From Phycisphaerae bacterium (lineage in GTDB: Bacteria > Planctomycetota > Phycisphaerae > Sedimentisphaerales > Anaerobacaceae), in NCBI GenBank assembly GCA_012744475.1, contig JAAYBV010000101.1:20962-84961 (forward strand): a DNA stretch of 64,000 nt, written 5' to 3'. A program made the translations under genes and the position numbers. The notes beneath the pieces were generated by a model. The model did not search any database, was not told the origin of the DNA, and worked only from the letters and a program-made list of their open reading frames with translations. Shown in pieces: positions 26,592 to 34,753 of this stretch (positions are counted from its first letter, which is position 1; each line of letters starts with the position of its first letter).

Positions 26592-27545
26592 TCAGATTTC
26601 TGCCTCGACGAAACGATCGCCCGGCTGGACGTGCCAGCCGTTGATGAAGTCTTTGAACTCCATAAGTCCCGAGCCGGCCGGCTTGATCTTGCGGATGCCG
26701 AGTTTGCCGTCTCCGCAGGCCACGTTCAGGTCCTCGTCAAACGTCCCGGGGACGGCCGAGGCCGGAGTCGGGCCCCAGATGACATCAGCCAGAGCCAACG
26801 TCACACGTACGGTCTTTCCCGTCCTTGTGCTGAGGTAGTGCGACGAGGCCCCCGGCCAAGGCCAGAACCCTCGCACCTTGTCGGCGACCACGTAGGCGGG
26901 AAGGCGGAAGTCGACCTCGCCGTCGGCCTTCTTGAGCTTCGGTGCTTTCGACGCGAGGAACTCGTCCTGCTTCGTGTACGTTGCGGTGCCCTCCTCGATC
27001 CGGTCGAGCGTCTCCAGCAGCAGCGGCGGCGCCACCCGGGCCAGCCGGTCGTGCAGTTCGCCCGCCGTCTCGTGGACGCCGATTTGCGTGCCGCGCTGGG
27101 CCAGAATGTCGCCGGCGTCCATCCGGTCGGCCACGGTGATGATGCTCACCCCTGTTTCTTTCTCGCCTCGGATGATCGCCCAGTTGATCGGCGCCGCGCC
27201 GCGATACTTCGGCAGCAGAGATGCATGTACGTTGATGGCGCCGTGGGGTGGGAGAGCCAGCAGTTCCGGCCCGATCTTCTGGCCGAATGCGATCACCACG
27301 AGAATGTCGGGCCGGACCGCCGCGATGCGTTTACTGACATCGGCGGCGTTGACGTTATCGGTCTCGATGGATGGCTTCGCATGGCTCTCGGCCCAGTGGC
27401 CCACGGGCATCGGACAGCACTTGCGCCCGCGACCGGCCGGCTGCGGTGGCTGCGTCACCACGAGGGCAATCTCGTGATGCGATGCCTTCAGCGCATCCAG
27501 GCACGGGACGCCGAATTCGCCACTGCCGAGATAGACGATGTTCAT
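26592..27545 (-). CDS. fmt: Methionyl-tRNA formyltransferase
   Basis: 317 residues. The formyltransferase core is clear: MNIVYLGSGEFGVPCLDAL at the N-terminus, the catalytic INVHASLLPKYRGAAPINWA (about 104-123; Asn105 and His107) and the catalytic Asp in RMDAGDI (about 141-147). The C-terminal domain begins near 205 (KADGEVDF) and contains RGFWPWPGAS. The enzyme formylates Met-tRNA for translation initiation. It is the last gene of the lptB-def-fmt minus-strand run, 75 bases after def; the fmt-def pairing is widespread in bacteria. Confidence 0.97.
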   Translation of the reverse strand: MNIVYLGSGEFGVPCLDALKASHHEIALVVTQPPQPAGRGRKCCPMPVGHWAESHAKPSIETDNVNAADVSKRIAAVRPDILVVIAFGQKIGPELLALPPHGAINVHASLLPKYRGAAPINWAIIRGEKETGVSIITVADRMDAGDILAQRGTQIGVHETAGELHDRLARVAPPLLLETLDRIEEGTATYTKQDEFLASKAPKLKKADGEVDFRLPAYVVADKVRGFWPWPGASSHYLSTRTGKTVRVTLALADVIWGPTPASAVPGTFDEDLNVACGDGKLGIRKIKPAGSGLMEFKDFINGWHVQPGDRFVEAEI

Positions 27546-27620
27546 ATCGATGGCCCGTTCCGAATCGGGCGTCTCGAAGCAGGCGGGCGACCGCCCATCC
27601 GCGACCCCCGTTCTCCTGTG

Positions 27621-28139
27621 CTATTTGCCCTCGTGCTTGTCGATGAGCTTCTTGATCTGTCGCCGATTCGCGATCTTTGCAGCCGCACCCATACGATTAA
27701 CGATCGTCATCCCATCGAGGTGGTCGCTCTCGTGCTGCAAGCAGCGGGCGTACAACCCGTCGGCCTCCTCGGTGAACTCATGGCCGTCGAGGTCGGTGGC
27801 GGTGACCGTGGCCCTCTTGTAGCGCCGGATCTTCGGGTAGATTCCCGGCACCGAAAGGCAGCCTTCGCCGTTCTCGTCCAGGTCGCCGGCCGGCGTGACG
27901 GTGGGGTTGACGTACGCTCGGACCTGCTCGCGCGAACCATCCATGGAGATGATGAACAGCCGCAGGCCGACGCCCGCCTGCGGAGCCGCCAGGCCCATCC
28001 CCTTGTTCTCGATCATGATGTCGGTCATCTTCTCGACCAGCCGCCGGATCGTCTCGTCGATCTTCTCCACCGGCGCCGCCGGCTGGCCCAGCACCGCCGC
28101 CGGATACCGCGTGATTCTGCACTTGTCAACATCGATCAT
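27621..28139 (-). CDS. def: Peptide deformylase
   Basis: 172 residues. All three metal/active-site motifs are present: GMGLAAPQ (47-54; the usual GxGLAAxQ), EGCLSVPG (92-99) with the metal cysteine, and QHESDHLDG (135-143), the HExxH motif with both metal histidines. It removes the formyl group from new proteins, the counterpart of the adjacent fmt. It lies 49 bases downstream of lptB and is probably co-transcribed with it. Confidence 0.97.
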   Translation of the reverse strand: MIDVDKCRITRYPAAVLGQPAAPVEKIDETIRRLVEKMTDIMIENKGMGLAAPQAGVGLRLFIISMDGSREQVRAYVNPTVTPAGDLDENGEGCLSVPGIYPKIRRYKRATVTATDLDGHEFTEEADGLYARCLQHESDHLDGMTIVNRMGAAAKIANRRQIKKLIDKHEGK

Positions 28140-28188
28140 GATACGGACCTCGTACTCCAGGCTCTCGTAACCTCACTGCACCCGGTGG

Positions 28189-28938
28189 TCATTTGTCATC
28201 GAACTCGTGGCCGGCGAAAGTGTTGCCGAGGTAACTCTTCTTGACCAGCTCGTTGCGGATGATCTCGGCGGGCGGACCGGCCGCAATGACCTGGCCGTGG
28301 TCGATAATATAGGCCTTGTCCGCCACTTCGAGCGTCCGTTCGACGTTGTGGTCGGTGATCAGCACGCTAACGCCCGAGCTGACCAGATGGCGGATCTCCC
28401 CCTGCAAGTCCTGCACCGCGATCGGGTCGACCCCGCTGAACGGCTCGTCCAGCAGGATCAGCGATGGGTCGGTCACCATGGCCCGCGCGATCTCGAGCTT
28501 GCGGCGCTCGCCCCCCGAGAGGAACCGTCCATGGCTCTTGGCCACCTCTTTGAGGTCGAACCGCTCGATGAGCATGTCCGCCTTCTCGCGCCGTTCCGCT
28601 CGGGTCAAAGACATCGTCTCGAGGATCGCCAGCAGGTTGTCCCGAACGCTGAGGCGTTGGAAGATGCTCGGTTCCTGCGAGAGATAGCCGAGCCCGAGGC
28701 GAGCCCGCTTGTACATGGGCAGCTTGGTGATCTCGCGGCCCTCGAAGACGACCTTGCCGGCATCGGGGGTGACCATGCCCATGACCATCCGGAAGGTGGT
28801 GGTCTTGCCGGCGCCGTTGCGGCCCAGAAGGCCCACGATGCTCCGCTGATCGATGGTCACCGAGACCTCGTTGACGACGGCCCGACCCGAATACCGCTTG
28901 ACCAGTTTGTGCGTTTCCAGAAGGGTGATGCCAACCAA
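28189..28938 (-). CDS. lptB: LPS-export ABC transporter ATP-binding protein LptB
   Basis: 249 residues of a single ABC ATPase: Walker A GRNGAGKTT (about 37-45), Q-loop LSQEPSIFQRLSV (about 85-97), signature LSGGERRKLEIARAM (about 141-155), Walker B LILLDEPFSGVDP (about 161-173) and the H-loop TDHNV. The LSQEPSIF Q-loop and FSGVDPIAV segment are LptB hallmarks. It powers lipopolysaccharide extraction from the inner membrane with LptFG (not in this window). I chose a TTG start at 28938 because GAGGTG lies five bases upstream and MVGITLLETHKL matches the family start; there is no ATG nearby. Confidence 0.92.
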   Translation of the reverse strand: MVGITLLETHKLVKRYSGRAVVNEVSVTIDQRSIVGLLGRNGAGKTTTFRMVMGMVTPDAGKVVFEGREITKLPMYKRARLGLGYLSQEPSIFQRLSVRDNLLAILETMSLTRAERREKADMLIERFDLKEVAKSHGRFLSGGERRKLEIARAMVTDPSLILLDEPFSGVDPIAVQDLQGEIRHLVSSGVSVLITDHNVERTLEVADKAYIIDHGQVIAAGPPAEIIRNELVKKSYLGNTFAGHEFDDK

Positions 28939-28977
28939 TAGAGCACCTCGCGTACACACAGTTGCGGACAAAGCCGC

Positions 28978-29005
28978 ATTATACCAAGCCCCTAGGGGCA
29001 GGCAA
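28978..29005 (-). promoter_or_regulatory. Putative promoter of lptB-def-fmt
   Basis: Read on the minus strand: TTGCCT (29005-29000), 16 bases, TATAAT (28983-28978). The lptB TTG start is 40 bases downstream. A CCCCTAGGGG palindrome lies in the spacer. Confidence 0.65.
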
Positions 29006-29178
29006 GGGCGCACTTGGGCTGCCGGGACGCCGGTCCGGACGCACTTGCGGCAGGCTCGGGACAGGCCTGCCCGCGTGCGAAAGCGAATAAAACTTCTGGC
29101 AATCGAGGGCCTTTTTTGCTATGGAGTGTGTTTTCGTCGCATGGCCAAGCCCATTCGGGAGTCCATAAAAGAGAGCAT

Positions 29179-29955
29179 ATGTTTGCTGTCGTGAGCGATA
29201 TCCATTCGAATATTGAAGCCCTGAGCACAGTCCTGGCGGACATCGAGAAGCGGGGTATCCAGAAGATCTACTGCCTGGGCGACGTGGTCGGCTACGGGCC
29301 GAACCCCACTGAGTGCCTCGATCTGATGATCGAACGCACCGAGTGGTGCGTGCTCGGCAACCACGACTACGCGGTGTTCTACGAGCCGACGAACTTCAAC
29401 TACGGGGCCGAGCAGGCCAGTTTCTGGACGCGGGACGTGATGGAGACCGACCCGGACAAGGCCCGCAGCGACAAGCGATGGCGTTTCCTGGGCGAGCTGC
29501 CCATGCGCCGGACGCTGGAGACCCAGTTGGGGCCGACCAAGGCCACCATCGACTTCGTCCACGCCTCTCCGCGCCGGCCGATCAACGAGTACATCTTCCC
29601 CGACGACGTCTACACCAATCCGGCCAAGGTCCGCGTCCTGTTCGAGCGGATTCCCCACGTCTGCTTCGTGGGACACACGCACATGCCGGGCGTGTTCCTC
29701 GATGAGCCGGACTTCTACCTGCCCGACGAGCTGGGCGGGGTCTATCCCATCATCGAGGAGGAGAAGGCCATCATCAACATCGGCTCGGTGGGCCAGCCCC
29801 GCGACAAGGACAACCGCGCCAGCTACGTGTACGTCGAGGAAAACAAGGTCCATTTCGTTCGGCTGGAATACGACTTCGAGACGACGATGAAGAAGATATA
29901 CGCCATCGACCGCCTGGACAATTTCCACGCCGAGCGGCTTCGGGACGGTCGATGA
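29179..29955 (+). CDS. Metallophosphoesterase (YfcE/MJ0936-like phosphodiesterase)
   Basis: 258 residues of the calcineurin-like fold. Metal motifs appear in order: SDIHSN (about 6-11), GDVVGYGPNP (about 34-43), GNHD (about 63-66), VHASP (about 120-124) and GHTHMP (about 165-170), then NIGSVGQPRD. The GDVVGYGPNP and NIGSVGQPRD signatures are those of COG0639/YfcE-type phosphodiesterases, often annotated as serine/threonine phosphatases. No signal peptide, so it acts in the cytoplasm. AGAG precedes the ATG at 29179; an upstream open extension is repeat-derived. It reads away from lptB and lies 112 bases upstream of yidC. Confidence 0.88.
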   Translation: MFAVVSDIHSNIEALSTVLADIEKRGIQKIYCLGDVVGYGPNPTECLDLMIERTEWCVLGNHDYAVFYEPTNFNYGAEQASFWTRDVMETDPDKARSDKRWRFLGELPMRRTLETQLGPTKATIDFVHASPRRPINEYIFPDDVYTNPAKVRVLFERIPHVCFVGHTHMPGVFLDEPDFYLPDELGGVYPIIEEEKAIINIGSVGQPRDKDNRASYVYVEENKVHFVRLEYDFETTMKKIYAIDRLDNFHAERLRDGR

Positions 29956-30067
29956 GAGGTGAGCGGTCGGTTTGATGCCCGCTGAGACCGGGCGGCCTCG
30001 GCAGCCATGCGCCCGCCGGGCGCGGACGACCTGTGACTTGCCAAGTGGTTCGAACATAAAGGATTGT

Positions 30068-32080
30068 ATGAGTCCGAGAAAATCAGTCGTTGTGGTGCTT
30101 GTCTGCTTCTGCCTGCTGTGCGGCGGGCTGATCTTCGAGTCAGGGGCCTTCCGCACGTCCGCATCGCCCGAGGGGATCGATTCGCCGGTGGCACGGTCCG
30201 GCTTGCTGCTGCTCCAGCAGACCGCGGAGGTCAACGTTCCCGGCGCTGCTCTGACACCGTTGCCGCCCACGCCGCAACCACAGCTTCAACCGGCGCCGTC
30301 CGAGGTCTTCGGCGCCGTCGGCGGCCCCAGCCGGCGCACCACCGTCGGTTCGGCGGACCCGAAGTCCGCGTTCAAATTCCAGCTCGAACTCGACTCCAAA
30401 GGGGCCGCCATCCGCACCGCCACGTTCAGCGGATTCAAGGATCGTAACTACAGAGACCCGCAGCCGCTGGTCTTCCTCTCGCCCGCCGAGTCGGGCAACG
30501 GACGCGAAATGCTGTCGATGGCCAACAGAGGCCTGGTCCTTGTCAACCAGCAGCAACAGCTCAGTCTCGACGCCTTGAGCTGGAGGACACTCGGCGCCGA
30601 AACCACAGACGCCGGAGATCAGACCGTTTCCTTTGAAGCCACCATCACCGGTTCGCAGGATCGACCGTTCCTGAGACTGGTCAAAACGTACCACGTCAAG
30701 CCCGACAGCTATCTCGTCGAATGCTCCCTGACGATCGACAACCTCTCGGACGAGACGCAGAAGGTGCGCTACGATCTCGGCGGGCCCTTGGGCCTGGAGC
30801 GGGAGGCCTTTCGAGAGGACATGAGAAGCATCATCGGCGGCTACCAGGGCGCCCAAGGCCAGATCACTCGGAGCAAGCTCGACAAGAAGACCCTGCTCAA
30901 GGCCGGCACGCCGCTGCCGATCGAGCCGAAGAACGGAGGCGGCCAGTTCCTCTGGGCCGCGGCGGTCAACAAGTACTTCGCCGCCATCCTGGTGCCGGTG
31001 CCCGACGCCAACGACGCCTTCTGCGATTGGATTAGCGGACGTACCGGCCGGCTGTACAACCCTGATGGTGACCGCAAGGCGGACACCGGGGACGAGACGG
31101 TGGGCCTCGATTTCTCAGTAGCGTCGGCGACGCTCGCTCCCGCCGGACAGCCAGACAGCGCCCGCACGTACAACTTCCAGCTCTATCTCGGGCCCAAGGA
31201 CAAGAGCCTCTTCGACAAAAACGAACTCTACAAGCGGCTCGGATTCGTCCAGACCATCGATTTCATGGGCTGCTGCTGCCCCGCGAGCATCATCAACCCG
31301 CTGGCCTTCGCCATCCTGGCCATCATGAAGGCGATGTACACCGTCATCCACAACTACGGCGTCGTCATCATCATCCTGGTCTTCCTCATGCGGCTGATCC
31401 TCCACCCGATCACCAAGAAGAGCCAGGTCTCCATGAGCAAGATGAGCCAGTTGGCGCCCCGGGCCGAGGAGATCAAGAAGAAGTACGCCAGCAACAAGGC
31501 GGAGATGAACAAGAAGCTCATGGAGCTCTACCGCGAGCAGGGGGCCTCGCCGATCATGGGCTTCCTTCCCATGATGGTGCAGATGCCCATCTGGATCGCC
31601 CTCTGGAGCGCCGTGTATACGAGCATCGACCTGCGCGGGGCGGCGTTCCTGCCGTTCTGGATCACGGATCTGTCGGTGCCCGATGCGCTGATTCGCTGGT
31701 CGCCGATCACCATTCCGCTGCTGGGCTGGAAGGTGGAATCGCTCAACGTGCTGCCCCTGCTGATGGGCGTGGCGTTCTATCTCCAGCAGAAGCTGATGCC
31801 GACCCAGGTCAATGCGGCCACGAATCCGCAGATGGCCCAGCAGCAGAAGATGATGATGATCATGATGCCGCTGCTGTTCCCGCTGATGCTGTACAACGGC
31901 CCATCCGGCGTGAACCTTTACATCATGGCCAGCACCTTCGCCGGCGTGATCGAGCAGCACGTGATCCGCAAGCATATCCGCGCGCGCGAAGAGGCCGAAG
32001 CCCAGGGCCTGGTCTCCGTCACAAGCAAGACCGGCGGCAAGGTCAAGAAGAGGAAACCCAAGCCGTTCTACAAGTTCTAA
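30068..32080 (+). CDS. yidC: Membrane protein insertase YidC (long Gram-negative form)
   Basis: About 670 residues. An N-terminal membrane anchor (SVVVVLVCFCLLCGGLIF) is followed by a ~370-residue periplasmic beta-supersandwich domain. The conserved insertase core then starts near residue 410 with several helices: IHNYGVVIIILVFLMRLILHP, the coiled cytoplasmic loop MSQLAPRAEEIKKKY, FLPMMVQMPIWIALW, and a last helix pair. The Arg of the hydrophilic groove is in FLMRLILHP (first core helix). A Met-rich stretch (QQQKMMMIMMPLLFP) and a basic tail (GGKVKKRKPKPFYKF) follow, the latter likely touching ribosomes. AAAGGA precedes the ATG. It helps Sec-dependent and independent insertion of inner-membrane proteins. 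mnmE lies 66 bases downstream. Confidence 0.96.
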   Translation: MSPRKSVVVVLVCFCLLCGGLIFESGAFRTSASPEGIDSPVARSGLLLLQQTAEVNVPGAALTPLPPTPQPQLQPAPSEVFGAVGGPSRRTTVGSADPKSAFKFQLELDSKGAAIRTATFSGFKDRNYRDPQPLVFLSPAESGNGREMLSMANRGLVLVNQQQQLSLDALSWRTLGAETTDAGDQTVSFEATITGSQDRPFLRLVKTYHVKPDSYLVECSLTIDNLSDETQKVRYDLGGPLGLEREAFREDMRSIIGGYQGAQGQITRSKLDKKTLLKAGTPLPIEPKNGGGQFLWAAAVNKYFAAILVPVPDANDAFCDWISGRTGRLYNPDGDRKADTGDETVGLDFSVASATLAPAGQPDSARTYNFQLYLGPKDKSLFDKNELYKRLGFVQTIDFMGCCCPASIINPLAFAILAIMKAMYTVIHNYGVVIIILVFLMRLILHPITKKSQVSMSKMSQLAPRAEEIKKKYASNKAEMNKKLMELYREQGASPIMGFLPMMVQMPIWIALWSAVYTSIDLRGAAFLPFWITDLSVPDALIRWSPITIPLLGWKVESLNVLPLLMGVAFYLQQKLMPTQVNAATNPQMAQQQKMMMIMMPLLFPLMLYNGPSGVNLYIMASTFAGVIEQHVIRKHIRAREEAEAQGLVSVTSKTGGKVKKRKPKPFYKF

Positions 32081-32092
32081 AGCAGCCTTTTT

Positions 32093-32148
32093 ATAGGTCC
32101 TATTGGTCCTATGGGTCCCATAGGACCAATGAGACCGATAGGACCTAT
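32093..32148 (+). repeat. Nested palindrome at the yidC-mnmE junction
   Basis: ATTGGTCCTATGGG (32102-32115) and CCCATAGGACCAAT (32117-32130) are exact 14-bp inverted repeats around one base. Outside them ATAGGTCCT (32093-32101) pairs with AGGACCTAT (32140-32148), whose last two bases belong to the mnmE start codon. A folded mRNA would sequester the mnmE start. Related AGGACC/GGTCC units also sit before trxB (44269-44287) and after trxB (45306-45334). Confidence 0.8.
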
Positions 32149-33526
32149 GCAATTCTCCGACACCATCGTGGCCGTCAGCTCCGCAGCAGGGGGGCTGCGC
32201 TCCATCGTTCGCATCACCGGTCCCGACGCGCTGACGCCGTGCCAGCGCGTGTTCACGGACCCCATCGCACTCCGCACGAACGGCATTCTGTCCGGCCCGG
32301 TCTCCATCGCTCCCGGCGTGACAGTACACGGGCGGCTCTATCTGTTCTTCGCACCGCATTCGTATACCGGCGAGACCCTCGCCGAGCTTCACATCTATGC
32401 CAGCCCGGTCCTGGTCGCGACGCTGGTGCAGAATCTTCTGGCGACGGGTCTTCGCGCGGCTGGTCCGGGCGAGTTCACCGCCCGCGCCTACCTCAACGGC
32501 AAGATGGACCTGGCCCAGGCCGAGGCGGTCAACGAGATCGTCGCCGGCTCCAATCGCTTCCAGGTCGAAGCCGCCGAAAGGCTCCTGAGCGGCCGGCTGA
32601 CCGCGACCACCAGGGCGGTCCACTCCGCTCTTGTGGATTGCCTGAGCCTGATCGAGGCCGGCCTCGATTTCAGTACCGAAGACATCGCCTTTATCGGCCC
32701 TCGCGAGGCGGTAGGGCGGCTCGACCGGATCAAGAGCAACCTCGAAGGCCTTCTGAGCGGCAGCATCCGCTACGAGTCGCTGATCGATCTGCCTTCCGTC
32801 GGCATCGCCGGCGCGCCCAACGCCGGTAAGAGCAGTCTCCTGAACGCGATGCTGGGCCACGAGAGGAGCCTCGTCTCGGATCGTCCCAGGACGACCCGCG
32901 ACGTTCTCAGCGGCCTGCTGGCGACGGATCGACTTCAGTGCGTGCTGTTCGATTGCGCCGGCCTGCTAACCGCACCCGAAAGCATCCTCGATCGACTGGC
33001 CCAACAGGCGGCGATCGAGGCGCTGCGACGTTGCCAGGTGGTCATCTTCTGCGTCGATGCGGCCAAGCCCGACATCCGCGAAGACCTCGCCATCCGCGCC
33101 CTGATCCGGCCGGAAACCGTGCTCTACGTCGCGACCAAAGCCGACCTGCTGAACCCCGCAGATTCGCAGCGTGCCGTCGAGACGCTGGCGCAAGCGTTCG
33201 CAGGCCCGTTCCTGGCCGTCTCGGCCCTGACAGGGCAGGGACTGCGACAATTACAGGACCTGATCGCGCGGTCGCTTTCAGCCGGACCACAAGCGGCAGC
33301 ACGGGAAGGCCACGACGCTGTGGCGCTGACGGCCCGACACCGCCAGGCCGTAAGCGAGGCGATTGCGAACCTCGACCAGGCCATGGTCCAGATCGAGCAG
33401 GGGGCCGAAGAGGTCGCCGCCGCAATGATCCGCGAAGCGTGCCAGGCGTTGTCCGAGATCGAGCAGCAGCCCATCGACGAGCAGATCCTCGACCGCATCT
33501 TCAGCCGCTTCTGCGTCGGCAAGTGA
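32147..33526 (+). CDS. mnmE: tRNA modification GTPase MnmE (TrmE)
   Basis: 459 residues. The N-terminal folate-binding domain starts MQFSDTIVAVSS and has GPGEFTARAYLNGKMDLAQAEAV (about 107-129). The embedded G domain has G1 GAPNAGKSS (about 222-230), G2 PRTTRD (about 247-252, usually GTTRD), G3 DCAGL (about 269-273, usually DTAG) and G4 TKAD (about 328-331, usually NKxD). The C-terminal CVGK carries the family cysteine. With MnmG it makes 5-carboxymethylaminomethyl-uridine at wobble positions; mnmG is not in the window. The start at 32147 fits the family; upstream in-frame codons are palindrome sequence. G2-G4 deviations are mild and shared by some phyla. Confidence 0.93.
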   Translation: MQFSDTIVAVSSAAGGLRSIVRITGPDALTPCQRVFTDPIALRTNGILSGPVSIAPGVTVHGRLYLFFAPHSYTGETLAELHIYASPVLVATLVQNLLATGLRAAGPGEFTARAYLNGKMDLAQAEAVNEIVAGSNRFQVEAAERLLSGRLTATTRAVHSALVDCLSLIEAGLDFSTEDIAFIGPREAVGRLDRIKSNLEGLLSGSIRYESLIDLPSVGIAGAPNAGKSSLLNAMLGHERSLVSDRPRTTRDVLSGLLATDRLQCVLFDCAGLLTAPESILDRLAQQAAIEALRRCQVVIFCVDAAKPDIREDLAIRALIRPETVLYVATKADLLNPADSQRAVETLAQAFAGPFLAVSALTGQGLRQLQDLIARSLSAGPQAAAREGHDAVALTARHRQAVSEAIANLDQAMVQIEQGAEEVAAAMIREACQALSEIEQQPIDEQILDRIFSRFCVGK

Positions 33527-33561
33527 GAATCCAATTCGACGATTCCTCGAATTGGATTCTC
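33525..33561 (+). terminator. Inverted repeat at the mnmE stop codon
   Basis: GAGAATCCAATTC and GAATTGGATTCTC form a perfect 13-bp stem with an 11-base loop. The left arm begins inside the mnmE stop codon. A T-run is missing, but the stem could end the yidC-mnmE transcript or protect its 3' end. Confidence 0.6.
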
Positions 33562-33789
33562 ATCCCTTCGGCAGGCTCAGGGCAGGCTCTGAGACGAAGC
33601 CGAAGGATCTCCCCAGAGCCGCGTGGCAGCCTCAAAGCGCAGTGCAACGGAGCTTTGGGGATGGCGCACAGAGTCTGGCCATGTGTACCGAGAGACACCT
33701 GCGCACTCGACCATCTCCAAACGCTTCCGTGGTTCAGAGCGCTCATGCCGTACGCATCTGGGCCAGACCCCTGCGCCTCGCGGCGATTC
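33562..33789. repeat. Mosaic of partial dispersed repeats
   Basis: No gene. CCTTCGGC (33565-33572) and GCCGAAGG (33599-33606) form an inverted pair around a GCAGGCTCAGGGCAGGCTCT segment. GTGGCAGCCTCAAAG (33623-33637) and CTTTGGGGATGGC (33653-33665) match the left half of the element at 43648-43759. These fragments together look like remnants of several elements inserted after mnmE. Confidence 0.65.
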
Positions 33790-33853
33790 GGGACATTCAG
33801 ATTTCGTATTTGGGGTTTGTTTCGAGATTCGTGCTTCCGATTTCGATATTCGC
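33790..33853. repeat. AT-rich flanking repeat, left copy
   Basis: A stretch running GGGACATTCAGATTTCGTAT through TTTCGAGATTCGTGC to TTTCGATATTCGCAG, much more AT-rich than the neighbourhood. The inverted counterpart lies at 34597-34650 beyond the HNH gene, which it therefore brackets. Confidence 0.7.
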
Positions 33854-33858
33854 AGTCG

Positions 33859-34569
33859 TTACGCCGTTTGGGCTTGCAGGTGTTCCTCGCGGACTCTGGT
33901 CCGCCGTTCCGGCGGCCATTCCCTCGGGAAATTCACAGAGGCGAACTCGCCGAAGTATTTGACCGCCGCGTAGTCGTACGCCCGGGCCGCCTCGACCTCA
34001 TCGTCGAAATACCCGAGGTGGTGCAGACGGCCGTTGAGCCGGTAGTGCGCCGCCCACTTGCGCATGCGCTTGTTGAAGGTCACGCCCTTGAAGCGCGAGA
34101 GGCCGGTGCGCCGCTTGCGCTGGTTGAAGCGATTCTCGTTGCGTGTGCAGATCCGCAGGTTGGACCGGCAGGCATTGCATCGGTTCCCGTCGATGTGGTC
34201 CACGACCTTGTCCGGCGGCGCCTCCATGATCTCGCGGTGCATGAGCACCGCTCGCCTTCCGTCCAGTCGGCAGGGGTACCCGTTTACCAGACGCCAGTGG
34301 TACTGGTTGAGCCACTCGTAATCGGCCCCGTCCACCAGCGCGTAACCGCCGCCGGAGAGCGGGATCAGGCGGACGCTGTCGTCCTCGGGGGGCATCGGCC
34401 GGGGCTGGTAGTTCTCACACCCGACCCCTGGCACGTAGTGCACCACGCCAGGCCACTGGGGGTGATTCGCGCACTTGGGCACGATCGGCTCACCCAGGTA
34501 CAGCGACCGAAGCCAGTCCTCCGGGTCGAAAATGCAATACACGCAATTGTTGCAGCATGGTCCAGACAT
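33859..34569 (-). CDS. HNH endonuclease with AP2 DNA-binding domain
   Basis: 236 residues. The N-terminus is Cys-rich (SGPCCNNCVYCIF...CANHP...GCENY), probably a zinc site. The HNH nuclease follows: VLMHREIM (about 118-125), VDHIDGNRCNACRSNLRICT (about 134-153) and N near 155, the ...H...DH..GN...N.R.NLR pattern. A C-terminal AP2-type domain (SRFKGVTFNKRMRKWAAHYR, then GYFDDEVEAARAYDYAAVK, about 168-215) would bind DNA. Such proteins are free-standing homing-like endonucleases of phages and many environmental bacteria. AGGGAGGAG sits right before the ATG. The gene is bracketed by inverted AT-rich repeats, which suggests a mobile cassette. Confidence 0.88.
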   Translation of the reverse strand: MSGPCCNNCVYCIFDPEDWLRSLYLGEPIVPKCANHPQWPGVVHYVPGVGCENYQPRPMPPEDDSVRLIPLSGGGYALVDGADYEWLNQYHWRLVNGYPCRLDGRRAVLMHREIMEAPPDKVVDHIDGNRCNACRSNLRICTRNENRFNQRKRRTGLSRFKGVTFNKRMRKWAAHYRLNGRLHHLGYFDDEVEAARAYDYAAVKYFGEFASVNFPREWPPERRTRVREEHLQAQTA

Positions 34570-34596
34570 GACTCCTCCCTTCCACACCAGACGTAG

Positions 34597-34741
34597 GACA
34601 CGAATATCGAATCTCGAAACTCGAAACAAATTCAAATGTCCCAAGCTCGAAACTCAAAGCCTCCCGGCTGGGCGAAAGCCGTTTTGAACATTGGGATTTC
34701 GGTCCTTCGAGCTTGTTTCGGATTTCGACATTCGTATTTTA
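34597..34741. repeat. AT-rich flanking repeat, right side (two arms)
   Basis: The first arm (34597-34650; ACACGAATATCGAATCTCG to GTCCCAAGC) is an inverted version of the left copy at 33790. A second arm (34681-34741; GAACATTGGGATTTCGG to CGACATTCGTATTTT) faces it, so this side forms a large imperfect palindrome. It fills the gap upstream of the HNH gene. Confidence 0.7.
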
Positions 34742-34753
34742 CCAGCTTGCTCA

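Noticed and set aside
32938..34596. 552-codon plus-strand frame across mnmE, repeats and the HNH gene
   Set aside because: It overlaps mnmE out of frame and then runs through non-coding repeats and antisense HNH sequence.
33790..34741. Insertion sequence
   Set aside because: No transposase frame, and the gene inside is an HNH-AP2 endonuclease; described as a possible cassette instead.
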